This document shows positions 49,807 to 60,791 of a stretch of DNA of 64,000 nucleotides, one piece after another. A program made the translations under genes and the position numbers. The notes beneath the pieces are model-generated. The model was given only the letters and a program-made list of their open reading frames with translations, had not been told where the DNA came from and did not search any database. Every line of letters begins with the position of its first letter. Position 1 is the first letter of the stretch. This DNA is from Jeongeupia naejangsanensis (GTDB lineage Bacteria > Pseudomonadota > Gammaproteobacteria > Burkholderiales > Chitinibacteraceae), in contig NZ_JAESND010000004.1 of NCBI RefSeq assembly GCF_016865585.1, positions 186,001-250,000 on the forward strand, given 5' to 3'.

Positions 49807-50847
49807 TTACTTCCAGATCGGCGCGTTGCCCGCGTCGGAAATCTGCTTCCACGAGCCGCGGATCACGTCCTTGACCGATGCCGGCATCGGCACGTAGTCC
49901 ATGTCGGCCGAAGCCTTGTCGCCGTCCTTGTAAGCCCAGTCGAAGAACTTCAGGACTTCGGTGCCGTTCACCGGCTTGTCCTGCTTTTTCTGCATCAGGA
50001 TGAAGGTCGCACCGGTGATCGGCCACGAATCCTTGCCGGCCTGGTCGGTCAGGACTACGCCAAAGCCCGGCGTACCCTTCCAGTCAGCGCTGGCGGCAGC
50101 AGCCTTGAAGGTTGTGTCATCCGGCTGGACAAAGTTCCCGGTTTTGTTCTGAAGCTGGGTGTAACCCATCTTGTTCTGCTTGGCGTAGGCGTACTCGACG
50201 TAGCCGATGGCACCCTTGATGCGCTGCACGTATTGCGCCACGCCTTCGTTGCCCTTGCCGCCGACACCGGCCGGCCATTGCACCGAGGCGTCGTTGCCGA
50301 CCTTGGTTTTCCAGTCAGCCGAGACCTTGGCCAGATAGTTGGTGAAAATCCAGGTCGTGCCCGAACCGTCCGCACGGTGGACGATGGTCACGCCCAGATC
50401 CGGCAGCTTCACGCCCGGGTTCAGCTTGGCGATGGCCGGGTCGTTCCACTTCTTGATCTTGCCGAGGAACAGGTCGGCCAGTACGGTCGGCGAAAGCTTG
50501 AGTTCACCGCCCTTGACGCCTTCGATGTTGACGACCGGCACCACGCCGCCCATCACGGTCGGGAATTGGACCAGACCGGCTTTTTCCAGTTCTTCCGCCT
50601 TCAGCGGCTTGTCCGAAGCACCGAAGTCTACGGTCTTGGCCTGAATCTGCTTGATGCCACCGCCCGAACCGATCGATTGGTAGTTCATGCCGACGCCGGT
50701 CTTGGCCTTGTACTGCTCCGCCCACTTCGCGTACAGCGGGTACGGGAAAGTCGCACCGGCGCCGGTAATGTCGGCGGCGCTAGCATACGCCGTGAACAGA
50801 CCAGCCGCGATGCCGAAGCCAACGAGCAGTTTGCGCCCAAACGTCAT
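49807..50847 (-). CDS. pstS: phosphate ABC transporter substrate-binding protein PstS
   Basis: 346 aa with a signal peptide (RKLLVGFGIAAGLFTAYASA, mature from about residue 22). Phosphate-binding features: ITGAGATFPYPLYAKW, the GSGGGIKQI loop, FGASDKPL, HRADGSGTTWIFTNYL and WPAGVGGKGNEGVA. Periplasmic receptor of the Pst system. The start ATG at 50847 has AGGAGA upstream. First gene of the pst operon, with a Pho box 77 bases upstream of its start. Confidence 0.97.
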   Translation of the reverse strand: MTFGRKLLVGFGIAAGLFTAYASAADITGAGATFPYPLYAKWAEQYKAKTGVGMNYQSIGSGGGIKQIQAKTVDFGASDKPLKAEELEKAGLVQFPTVMGGVVPVVNIEGVKGGELKLSPTVLADLFLGKIKKWNDPAIAKLNPGVKLPDLGVTIVHRADGSGTTWIFTNYLAKVSADWKTKVGNDASVQWPAGVGGKGNEGVAQYVQRIKGAIGYVEYAYAKQNKMGYTQLQNKTGNFVQPDDTTFKAAAASADWKGTPGFGVVLTDQAGKDSWPITGATFILMQKKQDKPVNGTEVLKFFDWAYKDGDKASADMDYVPMPASVKDVIRGSWKQISDAGNAPIWK

Positions 50848-50923
50848 GATCGAATCTCCTGGAATTTTTGGGGTGGTGGATCGGTTGACGGGATGCATCG
50901 TAGAGCCTCCATGTTTCCGAAAT

Positions 50924-50941
50924 ATTACAAGTCGGTCACAT
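50924..50941 (-). promoter_or_regulatory. Pho box upstream of pstS
   Basis: On the minus strand ATGTGAC, 4 bases, TTGTAAT: two 7-base half-sites in the PhoB spacing (consensus CTGTCAT-N4-CTGTCAT). Both keep the TGT core. Indicates phosphate-starvation induction by PhoB. Confidence 0.65.
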
Positions 50942-50999
50942 TGGCGCCCGGCGGGTCGCATGCGCCGCGACAAGCGGTATTTTCCAGATCTGACGTGGT

Positions 51000-51028
51000 T
51001 TGACGGGGGTAGGGCATGGGCTTAGAAT
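51000..51028 (+). promoter_or_regulatory. tpiA promoter
   Basis: TTGACG (51000-51005), 17 bases, TAGAAT (51023-51028): five of six matches in each box. The predicted start site near 51035 lies downstream of the alternative start codon at 51016, which supports the tpiA start at 51061. Confidence 0.8.
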
Positions 51029-51060
51029 CGAGGGCTTTTCCGGCGGGTGCAGCGACGCGT

Positions 51061-51771
51061 ATGGCCAGGAAGCAGGTGATCGGCAACTGGAAGATGCACG
51101 GCAGCATCGGGCAGATTCGATCGGTTTTGTCCGAAGTGTCGCGTGCCGAGCTGGGTGCGAATGTGTCGGTCTGCGTGGCTTATCCCTATCTCGGGCTGGC
51201 CAAGACGCTGCTGAAAGATACCGCCGTACAGGTCGGGGCGCAGGATGTGTGCGAGTTCCACATCGGCGCCTACACCGGCGAGGTGTCAGCGGCGATGCTG
51301 GCCGATGTCGGCTGCGAACTGGTCATCGTCGGCCATTCGGAGCGGCGGCGTTATTTCGGTGAAACGAGCGAAACCGCAGCCCGGAAGGTCAGGGCAACGC
51401 TCGATGCCGGGCTTCTGCCGGTATACTGCGTCGGCGAAACCGCCGAGCAGCGCGAAAGCGGCATCGCGCATCAGGTGATTGCCGAGGAATTGCAAGTGCT
51501 GGCCGGCGTGCCGACCAGCCTTTACGCGGTGGCTTACGAGCCGTCGTGGGCGGTCGGAACGGGCGTGATTGCAACGCCGGAACAGATCGCGGAAATGCAT
51601 GCGTTCATCAAGCAAACGCTCGATGCACGCACCCGGGTGTTGTACGGGGGTAGTGTCAAGGCGTCGAATACGGCGCAGGTGCTGGCAGTCGACGGTGTCG
51701 ATGGCGTGCTCGTAGGTGGGGCAGCGTTGTCGGCAAGCGAGTTTCTCGAAATCTGTCGTATCGCTGGCTGA
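51061..51771 (+). CDS. tpiA: triosephosphate isomerase
   Basis: 236 aa. Glycolytic interconversion of dihydroxyacetone phosphate and glyceraldehyde 3-phosphate. Catalytic K11 (IGNWKMHG), H92 (IVGHSERR) and E160 (AYEPSWAVGTG), with the phosphate loop YGGSVKASN and GVLVGGAAL near the end. The usual Asn after WKM is His here, as in some relatives. The start at 51061 is chosen over 51016 because a near-consensus promoter initiates at about 51035. secG follows, a common linkage. Confidence 0.97.
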   Translation: MARKQVIGNWKMHGSIGQIRSVLSEVSRAELGANVSVCVAYPYLGLAKTLLKDTAVQVGAQDVCEFHIGAYTGEVSAAMLADVGCELVIVGHSERRRYFGETSETAARKVRATLDAGLLPVYCVGETAEQRESGIAHQVIAEELQVLAGVPTSLYAVAYEPSWAVGTGVIATPEQIAEMHAFIKQTLDARTRVLYGGSVKASNTAQVLAVDGVDGVLVGGAALSASEFLEICRIAG

Positions 51772-51800
51772 TTGCAAAATTTACACCGCGGCGCTACAAT
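51772..51800 (+). promoter_or_regulatory. secG promoter
   Basis: TTGCAA (51772-51777), 17 bases, TACAAT (51795-51800). Lies immediately after the tpiA stop, 26 bases before the secG ATG, so secG can be expressed independently of tpiA. Confidence 0.65.
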
Positions 51801-51825
51801 TTTCGCCGCGTTAATACGAGCAAAT

Positions 51826-52155
51826 ATGGAACTTATCAAGACTCTGGTGCTGATCGTGAACGCGCTCTCCGCGATTGCGGTGATCGTTCTCGTGCTGATG
51901 CAGCATGGCAAGGGGGCCGACATGGGTGCGGCTTTCGGTAGTGGCTCGGCCGGCAGCCTGTTCGGCTCGTCGGGTTCCGCCAACTTCCTCAGCCGCAGCA
52001 CGGCAGTGTGCGCCACCGTCTTCTTTGCTTCCTGCCTCGCGCTGGTGCTGGTCATGAGCCCGTCCGCCAAGAAGGATTCACTTGGCGTGATGAGCGGCGT
52101 CAAACCGGTGGCCAGCCAGCCTGCTCAGTCCACGCAGGACAAGATTCCGGAATAA
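51826..52155 (+). CDS. secG: preprotein translocase subunit SecG
   Basis: 109 aa. Accessory membrane subunit of the SecYEG channel. Two membrane segments (about 4-24 and 58-78) joined by the conserved MQHGKGADMGAAFGSGSAGS and LFGSSGSANFLSR loop. The C-terminal tail is polar. It precedes tRNA-Leu and the nuo operon, as in Neisseriales. Confidence 0.95.
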   Translation: MELIKTLVLIVNALSAIAVIVLVLMQHGKGADMGAAFGSGSAGSLFGSSGSANFLSRSTAVCATVFFASCLALVLVMSPSAKKDSLGVMSGVKPVASQPAQSTQDKIPE

Positions 52156-52191
52156 GCGTCCGCGCCCGCGACAGCTTATTCCTTGTGATTG

Positions 52192-52276
52192 GCCGACATG
52201 GTGAAATTGGTAGACACGCTATCTTGAGGGGGTAGTGGCTGCGGCTGTGTGAGTTCGAGTCTCACTGTCGGCACCA
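52192..52276 (+). tRNA. tRNA-Leu (anticodon GAG)
   Basis: 85 bases including encoded CCA. Acceptor arm GCCGACA (52192-52198) pairs with TGTCGGC (52266-52272); discriminator A, then CCA. D-arm contains the class II AAATTGGTAGACAC. Anticodon loop TTGAGGG gives GAG (52226-52228), closed by CTATC and GGTAG. A long variable arm follows, then TGAG/TTCGAGT/CTCA as T-arm. Reads CUC and CUU leucine codons. Confidence 0.96.
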
Positions 52277-52285
52277 TCATTTTTG

Positions 52286-52314
52286 AAAAAACCGGGGGCA
52301 ACCCGGTTTTTTTT
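52286..52314 (+). terminator. terminator after tRNA-Leu
   Basis: AAAACCGGG (52288-52296), short loop, CCCGGTTTT (52302-52310), continuing into a run of eight T. Confidence 0.93.
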
Positions 52315-52332
52315 CGAGCGTGGTAACAGTAA

Positions 52333-52352
52333 ACCGGACGTCATGGTCCGGT
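52333..52352 (+). other. hairpin in the nuo leader
   Basis: ACCGGAC, loop GTCATG, GTCCGGT, 43 bases before the nuoA ATG. No T-run. It may be part of the nuoA 5' untranslated region; no convincing nuo promoter could be assigned between the tRNA terminator and nuoA. Confidence 0.35.
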
Positions 52353-52394
52353 GTTGTCGTTAGTCAAAATCGTTCAAGAAAAACGGGGATCCGC

Positions 52395-52763
52395 ATGCTA
52401 GAGAACTACTTCCCCATTTTGCTGTTCCTGATCATCGGCCTTCTGGTCGGTGTCGCCCCGCTCTGTCTGGGCTGGGGGGTCGGCAAAGTGCTGGGGACCA
52501 ATAAACCCGATGCCGAGAAGCTGCTGCCGTACGAGTGCGGCTTCGATGCGTTCGAAGATGCCCGCATGCAGTTCGACGTGCGCTACTACCTCGTCGCCAT
52601 CCTCTTCATCCTGTTCGATCTCGAAGTGGCCTTCCTGGTTCCCTGGGCGCTGGTCCTGAAGGACATCGGCAGCTTCGGTTTCTTCTCGATGATGATTTTC
52701 CTGGCCATTCTGGTCGTCGGCTTCGTCTACGAGTGGAAGAAGGGTGCCCTGGAGTGGGAGTGA
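52395..52763 (+). CDS. nuoA: NADH-quinone oxidoreductase subunit A
   Basis: 122 aa, three membrane segments. Membrane-arm subunit of complex I. Conserved [20 protein letters not shown] loop, whose Cys is the redox-sensitive active/deactive-loop cysteine, and the C-terminal [12 protein letters not shown]. The ATG at 52395 begins [13 protein letters not shown]. First gene of the nuo operon, which continues past the window end. Confidence 0.96.
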   Translation: MLENYFPILLFLIIGLLVGVAPLCLGWGVGKVLGTNKPDAEKLLPYECGFDAFEDARMQFDVRYYLVAILFILFDLEVAFLVPWALVLKDIGSFGFFSMMIFLAILVVGFVYEWKKGALEWE

Positions 52764-52767
52764 TCTG

Positions 52768-53244
52768 ATGCAAGCACAAAACCTTGAAAAGGGCTTCTTG
52801 ACGACCACGGTCGACACCGTCGTCAACTGGACCCGTACCGGCTCGTTGTGGCCGATGACCTTCGGTCTCGCCTGTTGCGCGGTCGAGATGATGCACGCCG
52901 GCGCGGCGCGCTATGACCTCGACCGTTTCGGCATCGTGTTCCGTCCGTCGCCACGCCAGTCCGACCTGATGATCGTTGCCGGCACGCTGTGCAACAAGAT
53001 GGCGCCGGCTCTGCGCCGCGTTTACGACCAGATGCCCGAACCGCGCTGGGTGCTGTCGATGGGGTCGTGCGCCAATGGCGGTGGTTACTACCACTATTCG
53101 TACTCGGTCGTGCGCGGTTGTGACCGCATCGTTCCGGTCGACGTCTACGTGCCGGGCTGTCCGCCGACGGCCGAGGCATTGCTGTACGGCCTGATCCAGC
53201 TGCAGAACAAGATCAAGCGCACCAATACGATTGCGCGGAGCTGA
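52768..53244 (+). CDS. nuoB: NADH-quinone oxidoreductase subunit B
   Basis: 158 aa. Carries the terminal [4Fe-4S] cluster N2 that reduces quinone. Ligands: the tandem Cys pair C36-C37 ([11 protein letters not shown]), C101 ([10 protein letters not shown]) and C131 ([11 protein letters not shown]). Starts 4 bases after the nuoA stop; the GGAGTGGGAG ribosome site lies inside the nuoA end. Confidence 0.97.
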   Translation: MQAQNLEKGFLTTTVDTVVNWTRTGSLWPMTFGLACCAVEMMHAGAARYDLDRFGIVFRPSPRQSDLMIVAGTLCNKMAPALRRVYDQMPEPRWVLSMGSCANGGGYYHYSYSVVRGCDRIVPVDVYVPGCPPTAEALLYGLIQLQNKIKRTNTIARS

Positions 53245-53248
53245 CCCG

Positions 53249-53842
53249 ATGGCCACCCTGAATGCCCTGATGGAAAGCCTCGAGCGTGTGCTCGGCGACA
53301 AGCTCGCCAATATCAAGTGCGCGCTTGATGAAGTAACGATCGAGATCAAGCCGGCCGATTTCATCGCCGCGGCCACGCTGCTGCGCGATCACGCCGAGCT
53401 GCGTTTCGAATCCTGTGTCGACGTCTGCGGTGTCGACTACAGCGCGTACAAGGACAGCGTGTGGGAAGGTTCGCGCTTTGCCGCGGTCTACCACCTCAAC
53501 TCCTACGCCAACAACCAGCGTCTGCGCGTACGCATGTTCGCGCTGGATGACGACTTCCCGGTCGTGCCGACCTCGGTCGACATCTGGCCGGGCAACAACT
53601 GGTTCGAGCGCGAAGCGTTCGACCTGTACGGCATCGTTTTCGAAGGTCACCCGGACCTGCGTCGCATCCTGACCGACTACGGTTTTGTCGGTCATCCGTT
53701 CCGCAAGGACTTCCCGACCTCGGGTTATGTCGAAATGCGTTACGACCCGGAGCAGGGCCGCGTGATTTACCAGCCTGTCACCATCGATCCGCGCGAAATC
53801 ACCCCGCGCATCATTCGCGAGGAGAACTACGGTGGCGTCTGA
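53249..53842 (+). CDS. nuoC: NADH-quinone oxidoreductase subunit C
   Basis: 197 aa. Peripheral-arm 30 kDa subunit without cofactors. Signature [24 protein letters not shown] region (residues about 128-152) and [12 protein letters not shown]. Separate from nuoD, unlike the fused NuoCD of E. coli. Overlaps nuoD by 11 bases. Confidence 0.96.
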   Translation: MATLNALMESLERVLGDKLANIKCALDEVTIEIKPADFIAAATLLRDHAELRFESCVDVCGVDYSAYKDSVWEGSRFAAVYHLNSYANNQRLRVRMFALDDDFPVVPTSVDIWPGNNWFEREAFDLYGIVFEGHPDLRRILTDYGFVGHPFRKDFPTSGYVEMRYDPEQGRVIYQPVTIDPREITPRIIREENYGGV

Positions 53843-55088
53843 AATCCGTAACTACACCCTCAACTTCGGTCCGCAACACCCGGCCGCGCACGGCGTGCTG
53901 CGCCTCGTGCTCGAGCTCGACGGCGAAGTCGTCGAGCGTGCGGACCCGCACATCGGCCTGCTGCATCGCGCGACCGAGAAACTGGCCGAATCCAAGACCT
54001 ACATCCAGTCGCTGCCGTACATGGACCGTCTCGACTACGTGTCGATGATGTCCAACGAGCATGCCTACTGCATGGCGATCGAGAAGCTGCTGCAACTCGA
54101 CGTGCCGGTGCGTGCGCAGTACATCCGCGTGATGTTCGACGAGATCACCCGCATCCTGAACCACCTGATGTGGATCGGCGCGCACGGCCTCGACTGCGGT
54201 GCGATGACCATCTTCCTGTACGCGTTCCGTGAGCGCGAAGACCTGATGGACGTCTACGAGGCGGTCTCGGGTGCGCGCATGCACGCGGCCTACTACCGCC
54301 CGGGCGGCGTGTATCGCGATCTGCCGGACACGATGCCGCAGTACCAGGCTTCGAAGGTGCGCAACGCTGCTGCGATCAGGAAGCTCAACGAAAACCGTCA
54401 GGGGTCGATGCTCGATTTCATCGAGGACTTCACCAACCGTTTCCCGACCTATGTCGACGAATACGAAACCCTGCTGACCGACAACCGGATCTGGAAGCAG
54501 CGGACCGTCGGTATCGGCGTGCTGTCGCCGGAACGCGCGATGGCACTGGGCCTGACCGGCCCGATGCTGCGTGGCTCGGGCGTGGCCTGGGACCTGCGCA
54601 AGAAGCAGCCGTACGAAGTCTACGACAAGCTCGATTTCGACATCCCGGTTGGCATCAACGGCGACTGCTACGACCGCTATCTGGTCCGCATCGAAGAAAT
54701 GCGCCAGTCGAACCGCATCATCAAGCAGTGCGTGAAGTGGCTGCGCGAGAATCCGGGCCCGGTCATCACCGACAACAACAAGGTTGCACCGCCGTCGCGT
54801 GAAAGTATGAAGAGCAATATGGAGGATCTGATCCACCACTTCAAGCTGTTCACCGAAGGCATGCACGTGCCCGAAGGCGAGGCGTATGCCGCCGTCGAGC
54901 ACCCGAAGGGCGAGTTCGGCATCTACATGGTGTCCGACGGCGCCAACAAGCCGTACCGGCTGAAAATCCGCGCGCCGGGCTTTGCCCATCTGGCCGCGCT
55001 CGACGAAATGGCGCGTGGTCACATGCTGTCCGACGTCGTCGCGATCATCGGTACGCAAGACATCGTATTCGGGGAGATTGACCGCTAA
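53832..55088 (+). CDS. nuoD: NADH-quinone oxidoreductase subunit D
   Basis: 418 aa. 49 kDa subunit that forms the quinone pocket with NuoB. Conserved [15 protein letters not shown] near the N-terminus (with the quinone-site His), [25 protein letters not shown] and the C-terminal [12 protein letters not shown] start at 53832 inside the nuoC end. Confidence 0.97.
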   Translation: MASEIRNYTLNFGPQHPAAHGVLRLVLELDGEVVERADPHIGLLHRATEKLAESKTYIQSLPYMDRLDYVSMMSNEHAYCMAIEKLLQLDVPVRAQYIRVMFDEITRILNHLMWIGAHGLDCGAMTIFLYAFREREDLMDVYEAVSGARMHAAYYRPGGVYRDLPDTMPQYQASKVRNAAAIRKLNENRQGSMLDFIEDFTNRFPTYVDEYETLLTDNRIWKQRTVGIGVLSPERAMALGLTGPMLRGSGVAWDLRKKQPYEVYDKLDFDIPVGINGDCYDRYLVRIEEMRQSNRIIKQCVKWLRENPGPVITDNNKVAPPSRESMKSNMEDLIHHFKLFTEGMHVPEGEAYAAVEHPKGEFGIYMVSDGANKPYRLKIRAPGFAHLAALDEMARGHMLSDVVAIIGTQDIVFGEIDR

Positions 55089-55585
55089 TGGTTACCAGCA
55101 ATCAGGCACCGACGCTGAGTGCCGAATCGCAGGCGCAGATCGATCGCGAACTGGCCAAGTACCCGGCCGACCAGCGTCGCTCGGCACTGATGAGCGCGCT
55201 GCGCATCGCACAGGTCGAGCATCGCTGGCTGTCGAACGAGCTGATCGCCGTCGTCGCCGACTATGTCGGCGTGCCGCCGATCGCCGCGATGGAAGTCGCG
55301 ACGTTCTACAACATGTTCGACATGAAGCCGGTCGGCAAGCACAAGATCACCGTCTGTACCAACCTGCCCTGTGCCTTGTCGGGCGGTTACCAGGCGGCCG
55401 ATTACCTGAAACAGAAGCTCGGTATCGGTTTCAACGAAACCACCGCCGACGGCAAGTTCACGCTGAAGGAAGGCGAGTGCATGGGCGCGTGCGGTTATGC
55501 GCCGGTCCTGCTGGTGAACAACCACAGCATGTGCAACCACATGACGCCGGACGCGATCGACAAGAAACTGGCGGAGCTCGAATAA
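55088..55585 (+). CDS. nuoE: NADH-quinone oxidoreductase subunit E
   Basis: 165 aa. Thioredoxin-like [2Fe-2S] (N1a) subunit of the NADH-oxidising module. Four ligands: CTNLPC and, about 35 residues later, CMGAC. Also [16 protein letters not shown]. The start shares a base with the nuoD stop. Confidence 0.96.
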   Translation: MVTSNQAPTLSAESQAQIDRELAKYPADQRRSALMSALRIAQVEHRWLSNELIAVVADYVGVPPIAAMEVATFYNMFDMKPVGKHKITVCTNLPCALSGGYQAADYLKQKLGIGFNETTADGKFTLKEGECMGACGYAPVLLVNNHSMCNHMTPDAIDKKLAELE

Positions 55586-55586
55586 G

Positions 55587-56876
55587 ATGACCGTTTATGT
55601 GAAAGGCGTCGTGTTCGAGGGCGTCGATTTCGACGATCCGAAGCACTGGGGCATTGAAGCCTACATGGCGCGCGGCGGCTATGCCGCACTGAAAAAGATC
55701 CTTTCGACCGGCATGACGCAGGACGAGATCATCGCCGAAATGAAGACGTCGGGCCTGCGTGGCCGCGGCGGTGCCGGCTTCCCGACCGGGCTGAAGTGGT
55801 CGTTCATGCCGCGCAGCTTCCCGGGCCAGAAATACCTCGTCTGCAACACCGACGAAGGCGAGCCGGGTACCTTCAAGGACCTCGACATCATCGTCGACAA
55901 CCCGCACGCGCTGATCGAAGGCATGATCATCGGCGGTTTCGCGATGGGCATCACCGTCGGTTACAACTACATCCACGGTGAAGTATTCGAGGCGTACGAG
56001 CGTTTTGAAGCCGCACTGGAAGAGGCGCGTGCCGCCGGTTTCCTCGGCGACAACATCCTCGGCACCAATTTCTGCTTCCAGCTGCACGGCCACCACGGTT
56101 ACGGCGCCTACATCTGTGGCGAAGAAACCGCGCTGCTCGAATCGCTAGAAGGCAAGAAGGGCCAGCCGCGCTTCAAGCCGCCGTTCCCGGCGAGCTTCGG
56201 CCTGTACGGCAAGCCGACGACGATCAACAACACCGAAACGTTCGCGTCGGTGCCGTTCATCATCCGTGAAGGCGGGCAGAAGTTCCTCGAACTCGGCAAG
56301 CCGAACAACGGCGGTACCAAGCTGTTCTCGGTGTCGGGCCATGTGAACCGCCCGGGCAACTACGAAATTCCGCTCGGCACGCCGTTCAGCGAACTGCTGG
56401 AAATGTGCGGCGGCATGCGCGACGGCAAGAAGCTCAAGGCGGTGATTCCGGGCGGCTCGTCGGCGCCGGTGCTGCCGGCCGACATCATGATGCAGTGCAC
56501 GATGGATTACGATTCGATCTCCAAGGCGGGATCGATGCTCGGTTCGGGTGCGGTCATCGTCATGGACGAGACCACCTGCATGGTCAAGGCGCTCGAGCGG
56601 CTGTCGTACTTCTACTTCGAAGAGTCGTGCGGCCAGTGCACGCCGTGCCGTGAAGGCACCGGCTGGCTGTACCGCGTCGTGCACCGGATCGAACAGGGCC
56701 TCGGGCGTCCCGAAGACCTCGATCTGCTGCTTTCGGTCGGCGGCAACATCGCCGGCCGGACGATCTGCGCGCTCGGCGACGCAGCGGTGATGCCGGTGCA
56801 GGGGATGCTCAAGCATTTCCGCAGCGAATTCGAACACCACATCGAACACAAGCAGTGCCTGGTTCCAGGCTTCTGA
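55587..56876 (+). CDS. nuoF: NADH-quinone oxidoreductase subunit F
   Basis: 429 aa. Binds FMN, NADH and cluster N3. Glycine-rich NADH/FMN segments [16 protein letters not shown] and [13 protein letters not shown], plus [17 protein letters not shown]. The [4Fe-4S] ligands are in [15 protein letters not shown], with a distal Cys in RTICALGDA. One base after nuoE. Confidence 0.97.
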   Translation: MTVYVKGVVFEGVDFDDPKHWGIEAYMARGGYAALKKILSTGMTQDEIIAEMKTSGLRGRGGAGFPTGLKWSFMPRSFPGQKYLVCNTDEGEPGTFKDLDIIVDNPHALIEGMIIGGFAMGITVGYNYIHGEVFEAYERFEAALEEARAAGFLGDNILGTNFCFQLHGHHGYGAYICGEETALLESLEGKKGQPRFKPPFPASFGLYGKPTTINNTETFASVPFIIREGGQKFLELGKPNNGGTKLFSVSGHVNRPGNYEIPLGTPFSELLEMCGGMRDGKKLKAVIPGGSSAPVLPADIMMQCTMDYDSISKAGSMLGSGAVIVMDETTCMVKALERLSYFYFEESCGQCTPCREGTGWLYRVVHRIEQGLGRPEDLDLLLSVGGNIAGRTICALGDAAVMPVQGMLKHFRSEFEHHIEHKQCLVPGF

Positions 56877-56916
56877 TTGGGTTTGGTTAAAAATTTGCCA
56901 TTGAATCGAGTCGATC

Positions 56917-59208
56917 ATGCTGGAAATTGAAATCGACGGTAAGAAACTGACAGTCCCCACTGGAAGCACCGTGATGGACGCCGCCAATTCGATTGGCGTG
57001 CATATCCCGCACTTCTGCTACCACAAGAAGCTGTCGATTGCCGCGAACTGCCGGATGTGCCTGGTTCAGGTCGAGAAAGCGCCGAAACCGCTGCCCGCCT
57101 GTGCTACCCCCGTTACCGACGGGATGAAGGTCTATACCCACTCCGATATGGCCGTGAAGGCCCAGAAAGGGGTGATGGAATTCCTGCTGATCAACCACCC
57201 GCTCGACTGCCCGATCTGCGATCAGGGCGGCGAATGCCAGCTGCAGGATCTGGCCGTGGGTTACGGTCAGTCGGGCTCGCGCTACGAAGAAGAAAAGCGC
57301 GTCGTTGCCAACAAGAACCTCGGTCCGCTGATCTCGACCGACATGACACGCTGCATCCACTGCAGCCGCTGCGTGCGCTTTACCGAAGAGATCGCCGGCT
57401 ACCAGGAACTCGGCATGCCGGGTCGTGGCGAGCACACCGAGGTGATGAGCTTCATCGGCAAGACCGTGAACTCGGAAATCTCCGGCAACGTGATCGATCT
57501 GTGCCCGGTCGGCGCGCTGACCAGCAAGCCGTTCCGCTACAGCGCCCGGACCTGGGAGCTGTCGCGTCGCAAGAGCGTCGGTGCGCATGACGGTCTCGGT
57601 GCCAACCTCGTGGTTCAGGTCAAGAACAACCAGGTGATGCGTGTTCTCCCGCTCGAGAACGAAGCCATCAACGAATGCTGGCTGTCGGACCGCGAACGCT
57701 TCAGCTACGAAGCGCTGAACAGTGCTGCGCGCCTGACCCAGCCGATGGTCAAGGACGGCGGCGAGTGGAAGGTCGTCGGCTGGCAGGAAGCGCTGGAGCT
57801 GGTCGCGACCAAGCTCAAGGGCATCACCGCCAATCATGGCGCCGACAGCGTTGCAGCGATCGCTTCGCCGAACAGCACGCTTGAAGAACTCTACCTGCTG
57901 CGCAAGTCGTTGGCCGGTCTGGACATCCGCAACCTCGAAGCGCGTACCCGCCTCGGCGACGTGCGCTTCGAGACCAAGGCTGCGGGCTGGCTCGGTCAGA
58001 GCATCGTCGATCTCGCTGCAAGCGAATCGCTGCTGCTGATCGGCTCGACCTTGCGCAAGGAACAGCCGCTGCTGGCGCAGCGTCTGCGCCAGTCGGTGAA
58101 GAAGGGCCTGAAGCTCGCGCTGATCAACCCGCATGACGACGAGCTGCTGACCAAGATTGCCGGCAAGCTGGTCGTACGCCCGGACCAGCTGGTCGAAGGC
58201 GTACTTGCCGTACTCAAGGCTGCGGCCGAAGTCACCGGCAAGACCGTGCCGGCCGACATCGATCTGGCGGGCGTTGAAGTCTCGACCGAAGCGCGTGCAT
58301 TGGCCGAACTGATTGTCGCCGGCGAGAAGAAGTCGCTGGTCCTCGGCAATATCGCACTGCAGCACGAGCGCGCTGCCGAGCTGCACGCGGCTGCGGCTGC
58401 GCTAGCCGACATCGCCGGTGCGACGCTGGGCCTGCTGCGTGACGGCGCCAACAGCGTCGGTGCCGACATCGTCGGTTTCGCCACAAACAAGGATCTGATC
58501 GCTGCGAATAAGAAGGCCTATGTGCTGCTGCACAGCGAACTGGCCGATTTGAAGAGCGGCGCCAAGGCGGCCTTCGAAGGTGCCGAATTCGTCGTTGCGA
58601 TGACGTCGTTCGCCGACGAAGCGCGCGACTACGCCGATGTGCTGCTGCCGGTGTCGCCGTTCTCGGAAACCTCGGGTACCTTCGTCAACATGGAAGGCAA
58701 GCCGCAGAGCTTCAACGGTGTTGTCCGCCCGCTGGGCGAAACCCGTCCGGCGTGGAAGGTGTTGCGCGTACTTGGCAACATCCTCGGCCTGAACGGCTTC
58801 GACTACGACAGCTCGGAAGCCGTCCGTGCCGACGTGCTGAACGGCGATATCGCCAAGGTGCTCGACAACGCGCCGGCCAAGGCCGTTGCGGTCAAGGCGC
58901 AGGCCGCTGCCGGTCTGGTCCGTCTGGCCGAAGTGCCGCTGTATGAAACCGATGCACTGGTCCGCCGTGCACCGAGCCTGCAGGCAACGGTCGATGCCGA
59001 ATCGGCTGCGCAGCTGCGTGCCAATGCGGCCACGCTGGCGTCGCTCGGTCTGGTCGCAGGCGGCAACGCCCGTGTCCAGCAGGGCGGGGCAGCGGTGACG
59101 CTGGCCGTTGCCGAAGATGCGGGCCTGCTCGACGCCGTGGTGCGCGTGCCGTCCGGTCGGGCGACGCTGGTGCTCGGTTCGGGCGCAATCGAAGTAGCCA
59201 AGGCATAA
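56917..59208 (+). CDS. nuoG: NADH-quinone oxidoreductase subunit G
   Basis: 763 aa. The largest peripheral subunit. N-terminal [2Fe-2S] N1b ferredoxin domain ([20 protein letters not shown]), then a His/Cys-ligated 4Fe cluster and a further [4Fe-4S] set ([18 protein letters not shown] and [11 protein letters not shown]). A degenerate molybdopterin-oxidoreductase-like domain follows. The C-terminal third is Ala/Val-rich and diverges most from family members. Preceded by a 40-base gap after nuoF. Confidence 0.95.
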   Translation: MLEIEIDGKKLTVPTGSTVMDAANSIGVHIPHFCYHKKLSIAANCRMCLVQVEKAPKPLPACATPVTDGMKVYTHSDMAVKAQKGVMEFLLINHPLDCPICDQGGECQLQDLAVGYGQSGSRYEEEKRVVANKNLGPLISTDMTRCIHCSRCVRFTEEIAGYQELGMPGRGEHTEVMSFIGKTVNSEISGNVIDLCPVGALTSKPFRYSARTWELSRRKSVGAHDGLGANLVVQVKNNQVMRVLPLENEAINECWLSDRERFSYEALNSAARLTQPMVKDGGEWKVVGWQEALELVATKLKGITANHGADSVAAIASPNSTLEELYLLRKSLAGLDIRNLEARTRLGDVRFETKAAGWLGQSIVDLAASESLLLIGSTLRKEQPLLAQRLRQSVKKGLKLALINPHDDELLTKIAGKLVVRPDQLVEGVLAVLKAAAEVTGKTVPADIDLAGVEVSTEARALAELIVAGEKKSLVLGNIALQHERAAELHAAAAALADIAGATLGLLRDGANSVGADIVGFATNKDLIAANKKAYVLLHSELADLKSGAKAAFEGAEFVVAMTSFADEARDYADVLLPVSPFSETSGTFVNMEGKPQSFNGVVRPLGETRPAWKVLRVLGNILGLNGFDYDSSEAVRADVLNGDIAKVLDNAPAKAVAVKAQAAAGLVRLAEVPLYETDALVRRAPSLQATVDAESAAQLRANAATLASLGLVAGGNARVQQGGAAVTLAVAEDAGLLDAVVRVPSGRATLVLGSGAIEVAKA

Positions 59209-59218
59209 GGGGAAGAGC

Positions 59219-60271
59219 ATGGAATTTCTGCAAACCACGCTGGGCCTCAACGCAAGCCTTGCTTTCTTCCTCTGGACGCTGGCGAAGATCCTCTGCATCG
59301 TCGCGCCGCTGATGGGCGCCGTCGCGTACGCCACGTACGCCGAGCGCAAGGTCATCGGTTACATGCAGATCCGGGTCGGTCCGAACCGGGTTGGCCCGTT
59401 CGGCCTGCTGCAACCGATCGCAGACGGCGTGAAGCTCCTGCTGAAGGAAATCATCACGCCGAGCGCCGCGAGCAAGGGGCTGTACTTCCTTGCGCCGGTC
59501 ATGGTGCTGGTGCCGGCGCTGGCCGCCTGGGCGGTCGTACCGTTCTACCCGGGCTTCGTCGTCGCCGACGTCAACGTCGGCCTGCTGTACGTGATGGCGA
59601 TCACCTCGATGGGCATCTACGGCGTGATCATCGCCGGCTGGGCGTCGAACTCGAAGTACGCCTTCCTCGGCGGCCTGCGTGCCGCTGCGCAGGTGGTGTC
59701 GTACGAACTGGCGATGGGCTTTGCGCTGGTCGGCGTGATCATGGTGTCGGGTTCGCTGAACCTCACCGAGATCGTCAACCAGCAGGGCCACGGTATCGGT
59801 GGCGGCTCGATCCTGTCGTGGAACCTGATCCCGCTGTTGCCGCTGTTCGTCGTCTATTTCATCTCGGGTGTCGCCGAAACCAACCGCGCGCCGTTCGACG
59901 TGGTGGAAGGCGAGTCGGAAATCGTTGCCGGTCACATGGTCGAGTACTCGGGCATGAGCTTCGCACTGTTCTTCCTGGCCGAATACGCGAACATGTGGCT
60001 GATCGCCGCGATGGCGTCGGTGATGTTCCTCGGCGGCTGGCTGTCGCCGTTCCCGGAAAGCTGGCCGATCCTCGGCGCACCGTCCTTCCTGTGGTGGGTG
60101 CTCAAGGTCTTCTTCATGATGTTCCTCTTCCTGTGGTTCCGCGCCACGTTCCCGCGCTATCGCTACGACCAGTTGATGCGCCTGGGCTGGAAGGTGTTCA
60201 TTCCGGTGACGCTGGTCTGGATCGTAGTGGTCGGCGCGTGGATGCAAACCCCGCTGTCGCTGTGGAAGTAA
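59219..60271 (+). CDS. nuoH: NADH-quinone oxidoreductase subunit H
   Basis: 350 aa, eight membrane segments. Joins the peripheral and membrane arms and lines the quinone tunnel. Conserved [22 protein letters not shown] split at about residues 41-60, [14 protein letters not shown], and the acidic [20 protein letters not shown] loop. GGGGAAGAGC precedes the ATG. Confidence 0.97.
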   Translation: MEFLQTTLGLNASLAFFLWTLAKILCIVAPLMGAVAYATYAERKVIGYMQIRVGPNRVGPFGLLQPIADGVKLLLKEIITPSAASKGLYFLAPVMVLVPALAAWAVVPFYPGFVVADVNVGLLYVMAITSMGIYGVIIAGWASNSKYAFLGGLRAAAQVVSYELAMGFALVGVIMVSGSLNLTEIVNQQGHGIGGGSILSWNLIPLLPLFVVYFISGVAETNRAPFDVVEGESEIVAGHMVEYSGMSFALFFLAEYANMWLIAAMASVMFLGGWLSPFPESWPILGAPSFLWWVLKVFFMMFLFLWFRATFPRYRYDQLMRLGWKVFIPVTLVWIVVVGAWMQTPLSLWK

Positions 60272-60284
60272 GCAGGGGATAGAC

Positions 60285-60776
60285 ATGGAAAAAATTGCTC
60301 ATTTCTTCAAGACCTTCCTGCTGGTCGAACTGGTCAAGGGGCTGATGCTCACGGGCCGGCACTTCTTCCAGCGCAAGATCACGGTGCAGTTCCCAGAGGA
60401 AAAGACGCCGTACAGCCCGCGTTTCCGCGGCCTGCACGCCCAGCGTCGTTACGCCAACGGCGAAGAGCGCTGCATTGCCTGCAAACTGTGCGAAGCGGTT
60501 TGCCCGGCAATGGCGATCACGATCGAATCCGAAGCGCGCGAGGACGACAAGACCCGTCGCACCACGCGTTACGACATCGACCTGACCAAGTGCATCTTCT
60601 GCGGCTTCTGCGAAGAAGCCTGTCCGGTTGACGCGATCGTCGAAACGCACATTCTCGAGTATCACGGCGAGAAGCGCGGCGACCTGTACTACACCAAGCC
60701 GATGCTGCTGGCTGTGGGTGACAAGTACGAAGCGCAGATCGCCGCCAACAAGGCGGCTGACGCCAAATACCGTTAA
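60285..60776 (+). CDS. nuoI: NADH-quinone oxidoreductase subunit I
   Basis: 163 aa. Ferredoxin-like subunit with two [4Fe-4S] clusters (N6a and N6b): [16 protein letters not shown] and [17 protein letters not shown], both complete CxxCxxCxxxCP motifs. The N-terminal amphipathic helix contacts NuoH. 13 bases after nuoH. Confidence 0.97.
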   Translation: MEKIAHFFKTFLLVELVKGLMLTGRHFFQRKITVQFPEEKTPYSPRFRGLHAQRRYANGEERCIACKLCEAVCPAMAITIESEAREDDKTRRTTRYDIDLTKCIFCGFCEEACPVDAIVETHILEYHGEKRGDLYYTKPMLLAVGDKYEAQIAANKAADAKYR

Positions 60777-60791
60777 CAGGGCCGACTCGCT

